In this document: positions 43,613-54,430 of the stretch, piece after piece
Position numbering within the stretch: position 1 is the stretch's first letter
Layout: the number at the start of each line of letters is the position of its first letter
Assembly: GCF_032854445.1 (NCBI RefSeq)
Contig: NC_088295.1
Span: forward strand, 74,428,028-74,492,027
Length of the DNA: 64,000 bases
Source of the DNA: Liolophura sinensis
Lineage: Eukaryota; Mollusca; Polyplacophora; Chitonida; Chitonidae
Reading direction: 5' to 3'
Notes under the pieces: model-generated
The model's database searches: none
Told to the model about the DNA's origin: nothing
What the model saw: only the letters and a program-made list of their open reading frames with translations
Position numbers and translations under genes: made by a program

Positions 43613-46268
43613 ATGTACAGTTTTGTGTGCATGCTCATAAGCTCCAGCTTAATAACAGTAGCATCTGGGGGAATATATCCGTATGTCTCACGTTATAACT
43701 GGAAACCTAGTTTTATTCCACCGCCTGCACCATACAATAACGATGCTGTGTCACCCCCATGTTCAGCCCAAGATGCCACACCGTGCCCTGATTCCTCCAT
43801 CACAACGACACCCGCGACGGAACCACCTTCGTCAACGACACCCGATTCTTCAGTTTCCGCTGAAGCATCAACAACAACCGTAACGGCGTCGTCCACGGCT
43901 GCACCAACCAGCACAGTACTGGCACCATCGACAGCTGCACCTTCCACCAGCACACCATCATTACCAGGTTAGTTCTGCAATTACTTGTTTTTTGTAGAGA
44001 ATCTGTGATTTCAGTACTTCACTAGTGAGAAACAATGCGACAAAAAACACTTTAACAGTATTATCGTTAATCTGGATTACACTTTCTGAATATAGCACAG
44101 ATTCTAAAGCTGAAAAAAGTGGCTGAGACCACTACGGGTTTCGAACCAGCGATCTCAGAGTCAGAGACCAAATCGACCACTGGAGCAACAGGCCGTCTGA
44201 TATATTCAACTAAGGGAGCGGTGTCATTTGTCATTTGTGATCATCAGAGGGGTAATGCATGTTCGTGGTAAAGTCTACCTGTCAACTGCCTTCTATTTTG
44301 TTGGAAGGCCTGTTGGTCGAGTGGTCTAGACATTTGACATGTATTGCTGGTGATTTGGTGCCTGACTCTGAGTTCGCTGGTTCAAAACCCGCAGTGGTCC
44401 CAACCAATTTTGGGCACTAGAATCTGTGCTATATTCAGAAAGTGTAATCCCTATTAACGATAACACTGTTACTTATTCCACTTTCTAAATGACATCTTCT
44501 GCCGTGCGTGGGAAGGTCTGCCAACAACCTGCGGATGGTTGTGCCCGGTTTCCTCCTACCATAAGGTTGGCCGCCGTCCTATGAGTGAAATATTCTTGAG
44601 TACGGCGTAAAACACCAATCAAATAAATAAATAAATTCTAAATGACATCTATACCTGTCTGAAAAAAAAAACACTTTGTACCACCATGATCTACAGTTCC
44701 CACTTTACCTGGTCATGGGGAAAAGCACTCTCCCAAAGCTAGTAACACAGGATCATGTTGTACAAAGTATTTTTTGTCGCGTTATTTCTCGCTACTTTAG
44801 TACTTTAACTCCACTGAATCTACGTATCGTGCCAAACTTATATACATTTATCACGAGGGAATATCATTGCCAATCATTGCCTGGAGCACAGTAATGGTCA
44901 AGTACCACAGTTATGTATAGAGTATTACTAGGTCGTGTCGTTGTGCTTACAAGCTATCTGTCGTTAAATTCACAACATTCATATTTAGCTGTTGGCCCAG
45001 TTTACTCCGCCGCAGGTTATCAGTATATAGTTTGAATGTCTGGTATATTCGGTGTGACTTTCAGTTCCTCTTTGTACTGCTATTAGGGTCTGTATAAGCG
45101 TACATGTTTATTACGTCGAAATGATGCTTTTATGATTTGTGTCATTGGTGTTTTGTGCCGTACTCACGATGATACTTTTATGAACGGTCGCAATCAAAGC
45201 TCAAGTGAGATACCTATATATTCGCATTTGACCTGAAAATAATTCACCGCCTATAGGCCTATGAGTACGAGGACTATCCGTGTAATCACTGAATACCAGC
45301 TTTACTTACCATTTACACTGATAATTTTTGCATATTCCTTGCGGAACTGGTTTTGAAGGATTTGGTACCGGATTTTGCGATTACCTACTTGGAAGGCCCT
45401 TCATGCTTTATGTTGTTGCATTTCACTGTCGGATTTGACACTTATTTCATACGCATATTGCCATTGCTTTGCCAAGAGCCTTGCGCAGTATTCATATCGT
45501 TTAATTATATAATTTATTATAACCCATTTTATAAATTTCCTTGACTAAAATAGCTTTTAAAAACAAACAAAAGTAATTTTGTGGAATAATTATTTTCGGC
45601 AATAAGGTACGAATGGTTAATGCGTAACGATAGAAGACAAACCCTTTAACCATACGGATGTATTTGGTAATTCTTTGTCTAATAACCTACACTGATTCAC
45701 TGAATATGGGTAACGAATGAATGTAATTACAGCGATTCGGTGTAAGCGGAAGTTCTCTATCAGTGCATCAGTAATATACCTTACATTTATTTAATGGTTT
45801 GATTGGAGTTGAGCATTGTACTCAGTATTTCGCTTATAGAACGGCGGTCAGCAACCGGGAAAAACCCGGTGCAAACCGTCGAGCAGAACCCGGTGCAAAC
45901 CCTCGAATATCCGCAGGTTGCTGACAGACATTCCCACTTAAGATAATTCGTTACAAGTTTGCCTACAAACGTTATCGCAAAAGCAGGAATAAATAATAGA
46001 CTACACAGATGGGGCCCGTATTGTTTTAGGCAGGGAAAGTTCTTATTTATACTGATGGATGACAGCAATTTATCAACCTTAAACTTTCCATTGATTGAGT
46101 ACAGTATCACATTGTGTCCGTATATGTTTGCCTGCAGATTGCATCTCAGACGGAGGGGGTATCTGCACAGCGTCATGTAACATCGGTACGTTCACGGAGC
46201 AGGATTCCAGCTACAGCTGCGAGGGAAATGGGCTGGGGTCTGTGTGCTGTCTGGAACCCGTGGGTTAA
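43613..46268 (+). CDS. Gene C: secreted Ser/Thr-rich protein with C-terminal defensin-like Cys module
   Basis: Two exons, 161 residues. Exon 1 (43613-43967) encodes the signal peptide MYSFVCMLISSSLITVASG and PYVSRYNWKPSFIPPPAP, clearly related to the gene B and D motif. A Ser/Thr/Pro/Ala-rich, mucin-like body carries two further cysteines (PPCSAQDATPCPD). The exon ends CCAG|GTTAGT in phase 1. Exon 2 (46138-46268), after TTTGCCTGCAG, gives [27 protein letters not shown], then GSVCCLEPVG and a stop: C-x7-C-x3-C-x13-C-x8-CC. The 2.2-kb intron holds an inverted SINE-D pair and two SINE-A copies. Gene D lies 1.3 kb downstream on the same strand and has the closest module, so tandem duplication is likely. 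Confidence 0.9.
44045..44480. mobile_element. Inverted pair of SINE-D copies in the gene C intron
   Basis: The left arm is SINE-D in minus orientation, the right arm in plus, with heads facing inwards across a spacer of about 100 bp. The outer ends match closely: the left arm has GATTACACTTTCTGAATATA, and the right arm has the same read in reverse. The plus head is GGCCTGTTGGTCGAGTGGTC, with box B GGTTCAAAACCC. Confidence 0.85.
44498..44635 (+). mobile_element. SINE-A, plus, 5'-truncated
   Basis: Begins at TCTGCCGTGCGTGGGAAGGT. Flanked by the 15-bp direct repeat TTCTAAATGACATCT (44483-44497 and 44636-44650). Confidence 0.93.
45785..45945 (-). mobile_element. SINE-A-like, minus, diverged
   Basis: TTTATTTAATGGTTTGATTG tail, GAACGGCGGTCAGCAACCGG, then an internal duplication of the AACCCGGTGCAAACC block and ATCCGCAGGTTGCTGACAGA. 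Confidence 0.7.
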
Positions 46269-46731
46269 CCAAGAATTGCTGTGAGAACATAAATCCAGCA
46301 TAGGGAAAGGAAGAATGGGTGACGTCACACGCACGAGGCAAATCAGAAACAAATGTTTCAACATTATTGAACACACTGCGCGTGGCTAATGAATCATATC
46401 AGACAGTCGTGGGTTAACTGTTCACAAAACTCCAACCGGAAATGCAAACATTTATTCAGTCAAGGCATTAAAGTAATCCATGCGTTTTGGTCGAAATATG
46501 GAATGCGATGACGAAATTATACGGTATCACGTAATAATGTACATTTTTAAATAGCGAATGTATTCATATTAACAGAAAAATATACACAAAAAGTGCAGAC
46601 GGATTAGTTAGAAGGACGCATGTGTTTAGAATTTCTTAATCTACATGTATACTTTGAATAATGTGATATATATATACATGTGATTATATATTCGGTCCTT
46701 GTATATTGATTATCTTGTTATTCAGATCTAA

Positions 46732-46737
46732 AATAAA
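46732..46737 (+). terminator. Possible poly(A) signal of gene C
   Basis: AATAAA about 460 bp after the stop. Confidence 0.45.
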
Positions 46738-47464
46738 TTTTAGGTTTTACTTTGTTATATTTCCGTGTTTTTTTTTTGTCTTTATTTATTTAACAATATT
46801 GATCTATTCCTTTATCATTATATATGCCATGCAGCAGGTGTATTAAATTAATAAAAGTCAACAGTGGTGATAGTGGCCTAATGCTTATAACTACAGTTTT
46901 TATTGAAAACATACCTACAAAAGCAGATTTCCATTCGTATCACAATGGATGACTGATATTAGCTTGTGGGTCATCTGCGGGACTTGCAAGTATACGTCCA
47001 CATTGATGATACACCACGAGAGGTCATGCAGACCGTAATACAAGCTAAATCGTCACTTTTGCACACAAAATTTAGTCCCATGATTGAAGTTCCTACAATC
47101 AGGGATTTAGTAGAACAGCACAACTCATTTGTCTCTATACAACGAGTGCAAACTCATTTGTAAAACAATGGTGTTTTGAAGTGTGGTTTATGTAACAGTG
47201 TTTCCTGGTTGATACGGCGGTGTTACTAACATGAGTCCGTTCTTTCAAAACCAGCAAATAACACCCACATTATCTCTGCAACCAACAGAATTTCCTTTAA
47301 CCGGACTTGAAAACAAAAAGGAGCATGTTACCTCCATTACATTTACAAAAACCACTTCAAACCACATGTTAACTTTGTCTTATCTTACCACATTACATGT
47401 TTAACGTGATTAATGTTAAATAGTCTGGACAACCGTTATAACTTTGCTCTTTGTTTATACTCAC
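46738..47464. other. Intergenic between genes C and D
   Basis: No exon or named repeat recognised. Confidence 0.45.
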
Positions 47465-47471
47465 TATAAAA
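47465..47471 (+). promoter_or_regulatory. TATA box of gene D
   Basis: TATAAAA 56 bp upstream of the ATG at 47521. Confidence 0.75.
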
Positions 47472-47520
47472 CCGAGGACAAGCCTATGTTGAAACTGGTA
47501 CCAAATGTACTGTGTCGACG

Positions 47521-48355
47521 ATGGTTGTTAAGGTAAAACTTGCTATAACGGTGTTTGGTTTGTGCTCGTGGGTAGTATTATGGTGTGTCTGGCAGGCTAT
47601 GGAAACCGGTACTCCCGATCTCGGTACAACTGGAAACCAAAGAGGCCCCCGATGCAGAGCCCACCCCAGAACAGACCCCCGATGCAAAGACCCCCGCAGC
47701 ATAGCCCTCCACCGCCTGGTTTCCAGCCCCAGTTATGTAAGGCTAAGTTTTTATACGACAACTTTGATGCACAAAAGGTTGCCGAGTGTTTTGCCATATA
47801 TGTACTATTGTATTCTGAGATTATTCTGTGATGTTCCTATTCGATCCGTTGATCTTGAATATTAAGCCTTGGCATGAAAACCTGTCTTTTTCCAAAGTTC
47901 ATATGTTAATCAAATATGATCAGTCCCATGTTGTTAATTTTTTAATAAAGTATTCACTGTCAGTTTCCATGTATAAAAAAGGCTATTTATACAAAGCTGT
48001 AGATGTTATCTGCATTATATGATCTGACTGTTTTAATATCATCCCATGACCCACACAGGGCACTTGCTTGTATTGCTGCCCACCTCAACAAACCTCGATT
48101 ATACTACAATGTTTGTTGCATCCAAGAGTATTAACAGTACATGTGTATTGCCAAAGAATGATATCGCAGTTTTCGCAAACATTTATTTAATTCGTCCTCA
48201 TTTGAAAACAAGATAATGCATCCTCTTTCAGCTTGTATCCGCGATGCTGGGGAATCTGCGCGGCATCCTGTACCATCGGAATATTTACCATTCAGGACAC
48301 GAGTTACAGCTGTGCCGGTGATGGAGTTGGAAGCGTTTGTTGTTTGGCGTCGTGA
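47521..48355 (+). CDS. Gene D: Pro-rich member of the Cys-module family, frame-broken in this assembly
   Basis: The promoter, exon order and phase-1 splice match genes B and C. The ATG at 47521 starts a hydrophobic leader (MVVKVKLAITVFGLCSWVVL), but the mature part (YGNRYSRSRYNWKPKRPP and PPMQ repeats) lies in another frame. The join needs one base more. Exon 1 ends CAGTTAT|GTAAGG at 47736 in phase 1. Exon 2 (48232-48355), after CCTCTTTCAG, starts in frame as CIRDAG, then needs one more G in a GGGG run to give GICAASC, TIGIFTIQDTSYSC and GSVCCLAS before a stop at 48355: C-x7-C-x3-C-x13-C-x8-CC. The Cys module is otherwise intact. Both breaks are single missing bases, the second in a homopolymer, so assembly error competes with recent decay into a pseudogene. 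Read literally, neither reading would make a secreted Cys-module protein. Confidence 0.7.
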
Positions 48356-48626
48356 TATGGACAAATACTTGTTCCCAGTACATCTAGTGGCCTGTTTCAT
48401 GCTTCTGGCGGACTGGAAGCATTAATGTTTCTAGTGTATATTGGGTTATCCAACTGGTCAATTCTCCAGACGCAAGATTTTGCAGTTTTCGCGGTTTATT
48501 GCATACTTGGTTGACATTAAATGGCAGGATGTACAATAATGTTATTTCCAGGTAGATTAGTTTAAGGCAGTCTACACCTTATGACCAGTGCAGAAACTTT
48601 TGTTCACTTATACAGGTCTACAATGA

Positions 48627-48632
48627 AATAAA
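48627..48632 (+). terminator. Poly(A) signal of gene D
   Basis: AATAAA about 270 bp after the stop. Confidence 0.5.
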
Positions 48633-48708
48633 GACAAGGAGATCACGTTTTCTATCAGGAAGTGTCTTTATTATACTGTATACATTATGGTTAATATATA
48701 TATATAAG

Positions 48709-48923
48709 GGGTCTCCGTGGCTCAGTCGGTTAGCGCCCTAGCGCAGCGTAATGAACCAGGAGCCTCTCCAATGCGGTCGTTGTGAGTTCAAGTCCAGTTC
48801 ATGCTTGCCCTCCTTTCCGCCGTAAGTGGGAAGGTCTGACAGGCAACCTGCGGATGGTCGTGGGTTTCCACCCACCATAATCGTATAAGTGAAATATTCA
48901 TGAGTACGGCGTAAAACACTAAT

Positions 48924-48929
<6 letters not shown>
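48709..48929 (+). mobile_element. SINE-A, plus, full-length type
   Basis: Intact tRNA-like head (GGTCTCCGTGGCTCAGTCGG) through CACTAATCAAAT. A gap of about 25 bp lies in the central domain, where the Pro-like GGGCTCTGCCCGG part is missing. Confidence 0.93.

Positions 48930-49008
<79 letters not shown>
48930..49008. repeat. (AT)n microsatellite, about 80 bp
   Basis: Pure AT dinucleotides directly joined to the SINE-A tail, so it probably grew from the tail. Confidence 0.95.
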
Positions 49009-49010
<2 letters not shown>

Positions 49011-49040
49011 CTATTTATATAGTATAACATATTGTCAGCT

Positions 49041-49173
49041 GGCAGTACGTGAGAAGGTCTCCCAGCAGCCAGATGGTCATGGGTTTTCGCCAACCATAAA
49101 TTCTGGCCGCCGTCGTATAAGTGAAATATGCTTGAGTACGGCGTAAAACACCAATCAAATAAACAAAAATAAA
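49041..49173 (+). mobile_element. SINE-A, plus, 5'-truncated
   Basis: Starts in GGCAGTACGTGAGAAGGTCT. Flanked by ATATTGTCAGCT (49029-49040) and ATATCGTCAGCT (49174-49185), a target duplication with one change. Confidence 0.9.
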
Positions 49174-49570
49174 ATATCGTCAGCTACATCTGATTTTTAT
49201 ATGTCAGAGGGGTGTGTCGCTGATTACTGTGTGATATACATGTACCGGCCCTAACACAATGAAAGGTCTTTTCTTCAAGGAAATGGAATAGTGCAATTAG
49301 GCTGTGTTCAGTTGATTTTGCTTTTCTTGTCATTTGTCCTCTCAGGTTCAGATGGGTGTGTTCCTACCAGGTCGTTTTGACATAAACAACTTATTATTTA
49401 CAATGTGTGCTGCTCGTAGTACATGGAGAATTACAATTAATTTCAAGAGAACTGGTGCAGCACAACAATGTGTGGTAAAAATTGCGTCTTATGTTGTATA
49501 TAGGTGCCTCTTCACAACCCGTGCATAATGGACATCGTCATCTTTCAGATAGTCGGTATGTTTGTGTACA

Positions 49571-51328
49571 TCAGTTGCGCCCCCGTAGTCGCACTCGCCG
49601 ACGATGGGATCTACGAGCTGACTCCACACAACACACTGTACCGGGGTTACTCTCGCACGAGAACGACGTGTCCTCTACTCTGAAGGTGCCGATGTTACAG
49701 GTTACCGCACATATACCGTTACCATCTGATATACACCCTGGGGAACAAAAATGACAATAGCATTACTATAGGTCTCACAGGCATTTAGATGATTCAAACT
49801 CATACTGGCACTGTACGTAATGATTAATTATGGGACTATGGCTGAACAGTGTATCAACACATCACTACAAAAATATTTCAGGTTATATATTATAGGTTCA
49901 TATGTCCGTGAACACAAACATATGGTATCTCTCCAGCGGCCACTTTCACAAAATTTCTTAAATCATAATTCTCGCAACTTTCTTTGATGTTGTTTAGATC
50001 ATTGCACCATAAGGTAACATGATTTACGAGAAAAGTCACAAAAATATTACTTACAAATTTTTATGAAAGTGCGCGGGCCCTTGAGTCTATGTCTCAAACC
50101 GCCCTAACACAAACTAAATTTATACGTTTTGAAAGCAACAAATGCCACCCCCTCCCACCCCCTACCCCCTACCTTGTTTTAGATTTCTGTCCTTTTTTCA
50201 TCACGAAGATGTTAATTGTAGCAGTTATTCACTGTCTGCTAGCAAAAAGAAAGATAACGGCACTATTATTTTAACCTGCCGTCAAGAAAAGTTGATGACA
50301 GAAGAAATAATCTTGACTTTCTTATTGGTGCTAAATCCAAATGAGGAACTTGTGATTGGCAATGAAATGCGTCGCCTAGGGTAAAGTTTCACATCTTAAA
50401 AAACGTTTTTAGATTATATAATGCTGTTAAAAAAGGATTTTTGCTCACTTTGTTGTATAGTAGTCGTGGGTTCAGGTGTTGTTGTTGTAGTGGTCGTAGT
50501 GGTCGTTGTTGTAGCCTCTGTAGTTGTGGTTGTTGTCGTCGTTGTTGTTTCTTCTGTAGTGGTAGCTTCTTCTGTGGTTGTCATTTCTTCTGTGGTTGTC
50601 ATTTCTTCTGTTGTTGTTTCTTCTTCCGTTGTTGTCATTTCTTCGCTCTCCATCATTTCGGTTGTCATTTCTTCCGTAGTTGTCATTTCTTCAGTAGTCG
50701 TCATTTCTTCCGTTGTTGTAGTTTCTTCTGTTGTAGTCTCTTCTTCTGTAGTAGTCACTTCTTCTGTAGTAGTCATTTCTTCCGTTGTAGTTATTTCCTC
50801 TGTTGTGGTCATTTCTTCTGTCATTTGTTCTATTGTCATTTGTTTTATAACTATCACACAATCCGCCTCTTCTGTTGTTGTCATTTCTTCACTTTCCATC
50901 ATTTCTGTTGTTTGTTCTTCTGTTGTCGTTTCTTCTTCAGTGGTCGTCATTTCTTCTGTTGTCGTTACTTCTTCAGTGGTCGTCATTTCTTCTGTTGTCG
51001 TCGCTTCTTCAGTGGTCGTCATTTCTTCTGTTGTCGTCGCTTCTTCTGTGGTCGTCATTTCTTCAGTTGTAGTCATTTCCTCTGTTGTAGTAACCTTCTC
51101 AGTTGTCGTCATTTCTTCAGTGGTTGTCATTTCTTCTGTTGTCGTCATTTCTTCCGTCCTTGTCATTTCTTCAGTTGTTGTCATTTCTTCCGTTGTCGTA
51201 TCCTCTGCATTTTCAACGTAAGAGACTGAAATGGTATTTTCATTATATATTGACCCGGATATCGCCACATGCAGCACAGACATGAGCAGCATAAAAACCA
51301 GTGTCACTCTCATCATGGCTGTTTTCAT
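49571..51328 (-). CDS. Gene E: secreted Thr-Glu-Met repeat protein with Cys module and basic tail
   Basis: Two exons, about 348 residues. Exon 1 (51328-50449): the start is taken at 51328 or the Met pair at 51316/51313, because the longer frame's first ATG sits at the TATA box. Signal peptide core MMRVTLVFMLLMSVLHVAIS. The body is a hexapeptide array of TTTEEM and TTTEEA/V/E, interrupted once by a segment with one cysteine (EADCVIVIKQM), then a poly-Thr run. The exon ends ACAACAA|GTGAGC in phase 1. Exon 2 (49737-49571), after TTTGTTCCCCAG, gives CISDGNGIC, AVTC, NIGTFRVEDTSFSC, then GTVCCVES: C-x7-C-x3-C-x13-C-x7-CC. It closes with the basic tail RRSHRRRVRLRGRN. An acidic, probably O-glycosylated body with a basic tail suggests charge-driven assembly (inference). 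It faces gene D tail to tail. Confidence 0.87.
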
Positions 51329-51353
51329 CTGTCTCACAGATGATTCTAGCAAT

Positions 51354-51361
51354 CTTTTATA
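51354..51361 (-). promoter_or_regulatory. TATA box of gene E
   Basis: TATAAAAG on the minus strand, 26-45 bp upstream of the candidate start codons. Confidence 0.75.
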
Positions 51362-51732
51362 CGTGTTGCATAACCTGTTAAATTTGTTGGATTAAATATT
51401 TCAAATAACAATACATACCGGAAAAGCCGTTCCCATCGTCTAAGATGAAAACTTCTGCGCGTGTTCTTGGCTAAAAAATGTTTGCTAAACTAACAACGCC
51501 TAAATGTACGAGCCTCCTATTGTTATTCCCTGTAAAGCGTCTTTATTGATACGTGCTAAATCTGCATCATTAGCACAAAAGTCTGGGGGAAATAATAACC
51601 GAAAATCTCCTGACCGTTAAATTGTGGAGGTTTCTCTCTCAGGGTAAATACTGATTGTGGGAGAAAATAGGTGCTGTTTCATCTTAGATTTAAATAAAAC
51701 TTTTAATAGTGCGTTTTGATTGAGAAAATATA

Positions 51733-51862
51733 AGCAACTGAATACAAAACCATTGGAGAGCTCGTCTGTAACTGGCCAAAGGCCAGCGGCTGAATACAAA
51801 ACCATTGGAGAGCTCGTCTGTAACTGGCCAAACGCCGGCGGCTGAATACAAAACCGGAACAC
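51733..51862. repeat. 52-bp tandem repeat, 2.3 copies
   Basis: GAATACAAAACCATTGGAGA, then GCTCGTCTGTAACTGGCCAA repeats at 52-bp spacing. The CTGTAACTGGCCAAAGGC part also occurs in the SINE-E 3' region near 52910. Confidence 0.9.
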
Positions 51863-52144
51863 CAAAGACATTATGACATATACATGTAGCTGGCAAACTG
51901 CTCACGTAAATGTTTGCATATTAGCAACTGCGATACCGCGATAGCACCATGCCTTTGGCTAAATTAGATAAACAAAGAAACAAAGTGATAATAAAATACA
52001 CTTTAATAAACGTAACTGATTTTTAAAGAAAAAATAACATATAAGCAACTTTTTTACGATATTGCAGTTTACAAGAAATTGCTCACTTTTACTTTACCAT
52101 GTTATCTGTGGCTGGAAGTGCTAAGGCACATTCTCTCTTTACGT

Positions 52145-52405
52145 ATATTGTTTTATTTTGATTTGTTTATAACGCTATACTTCAGAACTTTCTCCTACAC
52201 CATTCTGGCTAGTTTTATGAGTTGAAGAAACCGTAGTGCTCGGAGAAAACCATCGAATTGTGGGCAAGTTACTGACAAACATTCCTTTGTGTGACATACG
52301 TCATATTGGTGGAAGGCTTGTGATCGAACTTCGTGTAAGATCCCACAAAAGGGCACCGCTGATCGCTGAACAACAGAAACAGAGGAATTTTGAAAATTTC
52401 TTTCC
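52145..52405 (-). mobile_element. SINE-B, minus
   Basis: TTTGATTTGTTTATAACGCT tail side, TAGTTTTATGAGTTG, GTGGGCAAGTTACTGACAAA, then TGTGACATACGTCATATTGG, in the order of the 38745 copy. Confidence 0.65.
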
Positions 52406-52756
52406 CAAGAGTGGGCTTTGGTCCACAACACAGCTACAGGTTACCTTTGCCGCACAATGGCGAATCTGTTCCAAGCTGATTGGACTACTGTTCTCTTGCG
52501 ATGAATGAGTACTATGTTACCAGTTTGCCCATAAAACATCACGGCAAAGGCAGAGAAGAACAACAGACACGTACAGTTCACACTAAAATTAGCTTAGGAA
52601 GGAAAGTTTCCCCAATGAAAGGCATAACTTTGTTAAGCAGCCACCATCCATTCAATGGCTCCATGTAAAGAACTGTATTTAGGCTTACAAACACATAATT
52701 TTTACCAAGATCATATTTCATACTTGACAGATATACCATTTACCCCATGAATGTGG

Positions 52757-52980
52757 AGTGGGGTGCTGTCCGAGTGGTTTAAATGCTTTCCTTTCAATCG
52801 CCTGGTCACACGAGGCGTGTGTTCAGTCCCAAAAGGGGTCGTGGTGGCAAGATGGTATTTCTTGGAGGGCGCAAATAACCACTTGCCTTCCAGCCATATA
52901 GAAGCTAGGCTGTAACTGGCCAAAGGCTGGCGGCCGAGCCCATGCATTATTGAGTGTGGACTCAAGTAACAAATACATAA
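52757..52980 (+). mobile_element. tRNA-derived SINE-E, plus
   Basis: Head GGGTGCTGTCCGAGTGGTTT with B-box-like GTGTTCAGTCCC, typical of a Ser/Leu-type tRNA origin. The 3' part contains CTGTAACTGGCCAAAGGCTG and ends AACAAATACATAAATAGG. Confidence 0.65.
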
Positions 52981-53029
52981 ATAGGTTTAATCATTTCATG
53001 ACCTTTGGCTATGACACCACTTGAAACAC

Positions 53030-53245
53030 TGTGGAGCTCTCGTTGGTCGTCTAATTGCGTTCGTGGTGAGTTTAAGTCCAGCTCGTGCTGGCTTCTTCTC
53101 CGTGAGTGCGTGAGAAGGTCCGCCAGCAGCCTGCGGATGGTCTTGGATTTCCCCCTCGGCTTTGCCCTGTTTCCTCCCACTGTAACGCTGGCCACCGCCG
53201 TATGAGTGAAATATTCTTGAGTACTGCCTAAAACATCATTCATAA
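53030..53245 (+). mobile_element. SINE-A, plus, partial head
   Basis: GAGTTTAAGTCCAGCTCGTG, then the central domain and the 3' part GAAATATTCTTGAGTACTGC. The tail is decayed. Confidence 0.9.
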
Positions 53246-53399
53246 ATCAGTAGTCGACTGCAGATAGGCACTGTGGATCTAATCCGATACGTCTGATCAC
53301 TAAGGGATGCTACTTGCGGTGAATCCGCCTCCCACTGACTCCACCACAGGTGGAATACAATGTGTGTATAATTAAAATGCAGATCGAACAACAAAAGTG

Positions 53400-53452
53400 T
53401 TGTATAAGTGAAATATTCTTGACTACGGCGTGAAATAAATAAATAAATAAAT
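53400..53452 (+). mobile_element. SINE-A 3' fragment
   Basis: GTATAAGTGAAATATTCTTG through an (AAAT)n tail only. Confidence 0.75.
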
Positions 53453-54224
53453 CTCATCGCATTCTCTGGTGAAGACATTTTGGTGAGTTACATAGTCAGA
53501 AATTGTTTAATACAGATGTATAATATCCCATTGACCAGATTTAGTGTTTTGTGTAATCTACTTTATCCAGATGGCTCAAAATATTATTTTCAACAGTATG
53601 TTTGTTGGTTTACTAGGGACTAATTGACATCTTCTGACACAAAACTGCACTCACTCGACACAGCTAGAACTGGATTCGAGCCCACAACCTTATTTGTTTG
53701 CATTTTGATCGTTATGTTGGGCAATGAGAAATATACAAACTACTGCTTAGTGAGGGACCTTCATGGCATGTGGATTTATAGTCCAGTACAAGATCTTGAA
53801 TTAGAACTATGACTGTACCGTGGGTAATGGAATATTTGGATGTAATTACTTCTAGGATACTGCTTCTGTGAATCTTCGAAGGTTCTATGAAGCAAATAAA
53901 TCTATTAAGTGATAATCTATTCCAGTCTTGATGTCTAATATCATATTACTATTTTAAGAATATTTCATAAATAGTTGTTTATATTAGAGGCTCTGGGGTT
54001 GGGAATATCACTCTACTGTCGTCCTCAGAATGTTTTGCTGTTCTTTCTTCTAGAAAATTGTTTTTGTGAAATTTAGATAGCAACTTTTTCAGTACACAAA
54101 TACGGTATAATATGTTTCTTTGAAAGAGATTTGAGTCAGGCGATCGTGTGTTTCAGTCCTAATGTGACTTTTTAGATTATTTCCCCTTTCCATGTTTTCC
54201 CTCCGATTTGCATTCATTTATATA
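53453..54224. other. Intergenic, no gene seen
   Basis: No exon recognised. Confidence 0.45.
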
Positions 54225-54430
54225 TTTCATTGGGGTATAAAACTGCATCAGATTTGCTTTTATTTACATATATCGTTGATGTTTAAAGCTGCGTGTACTA
54301 GTTTTCACTGACGGCGGTCAGTTTGATGAGTAGCAGAAAGCAGAGTGAAAACCCTGCCCTTCGCCAGGTATCTGACCTCTGATATTAAAGCCGCAGTCAA
54401 ACCAGCGGCAGCTTGATCCTGGTACCTCAT
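54225..54430 (-). mobile_element. SINE-B fragment, minus
   Basis: TGACGGCGGTCAGTTTGATG and AACCCTGCCC, then AGGTATCTGACCTCTG, similar to the SINE-B body. Confidence 0.5.

Noticed and set aside
50421-51221. Plus-strand Val- or Cys/Phe-rich open frames over gene E
   Set aside because: Antisense shadows of the 18-bp Thr-Glu repeat, with no promoter or leader.
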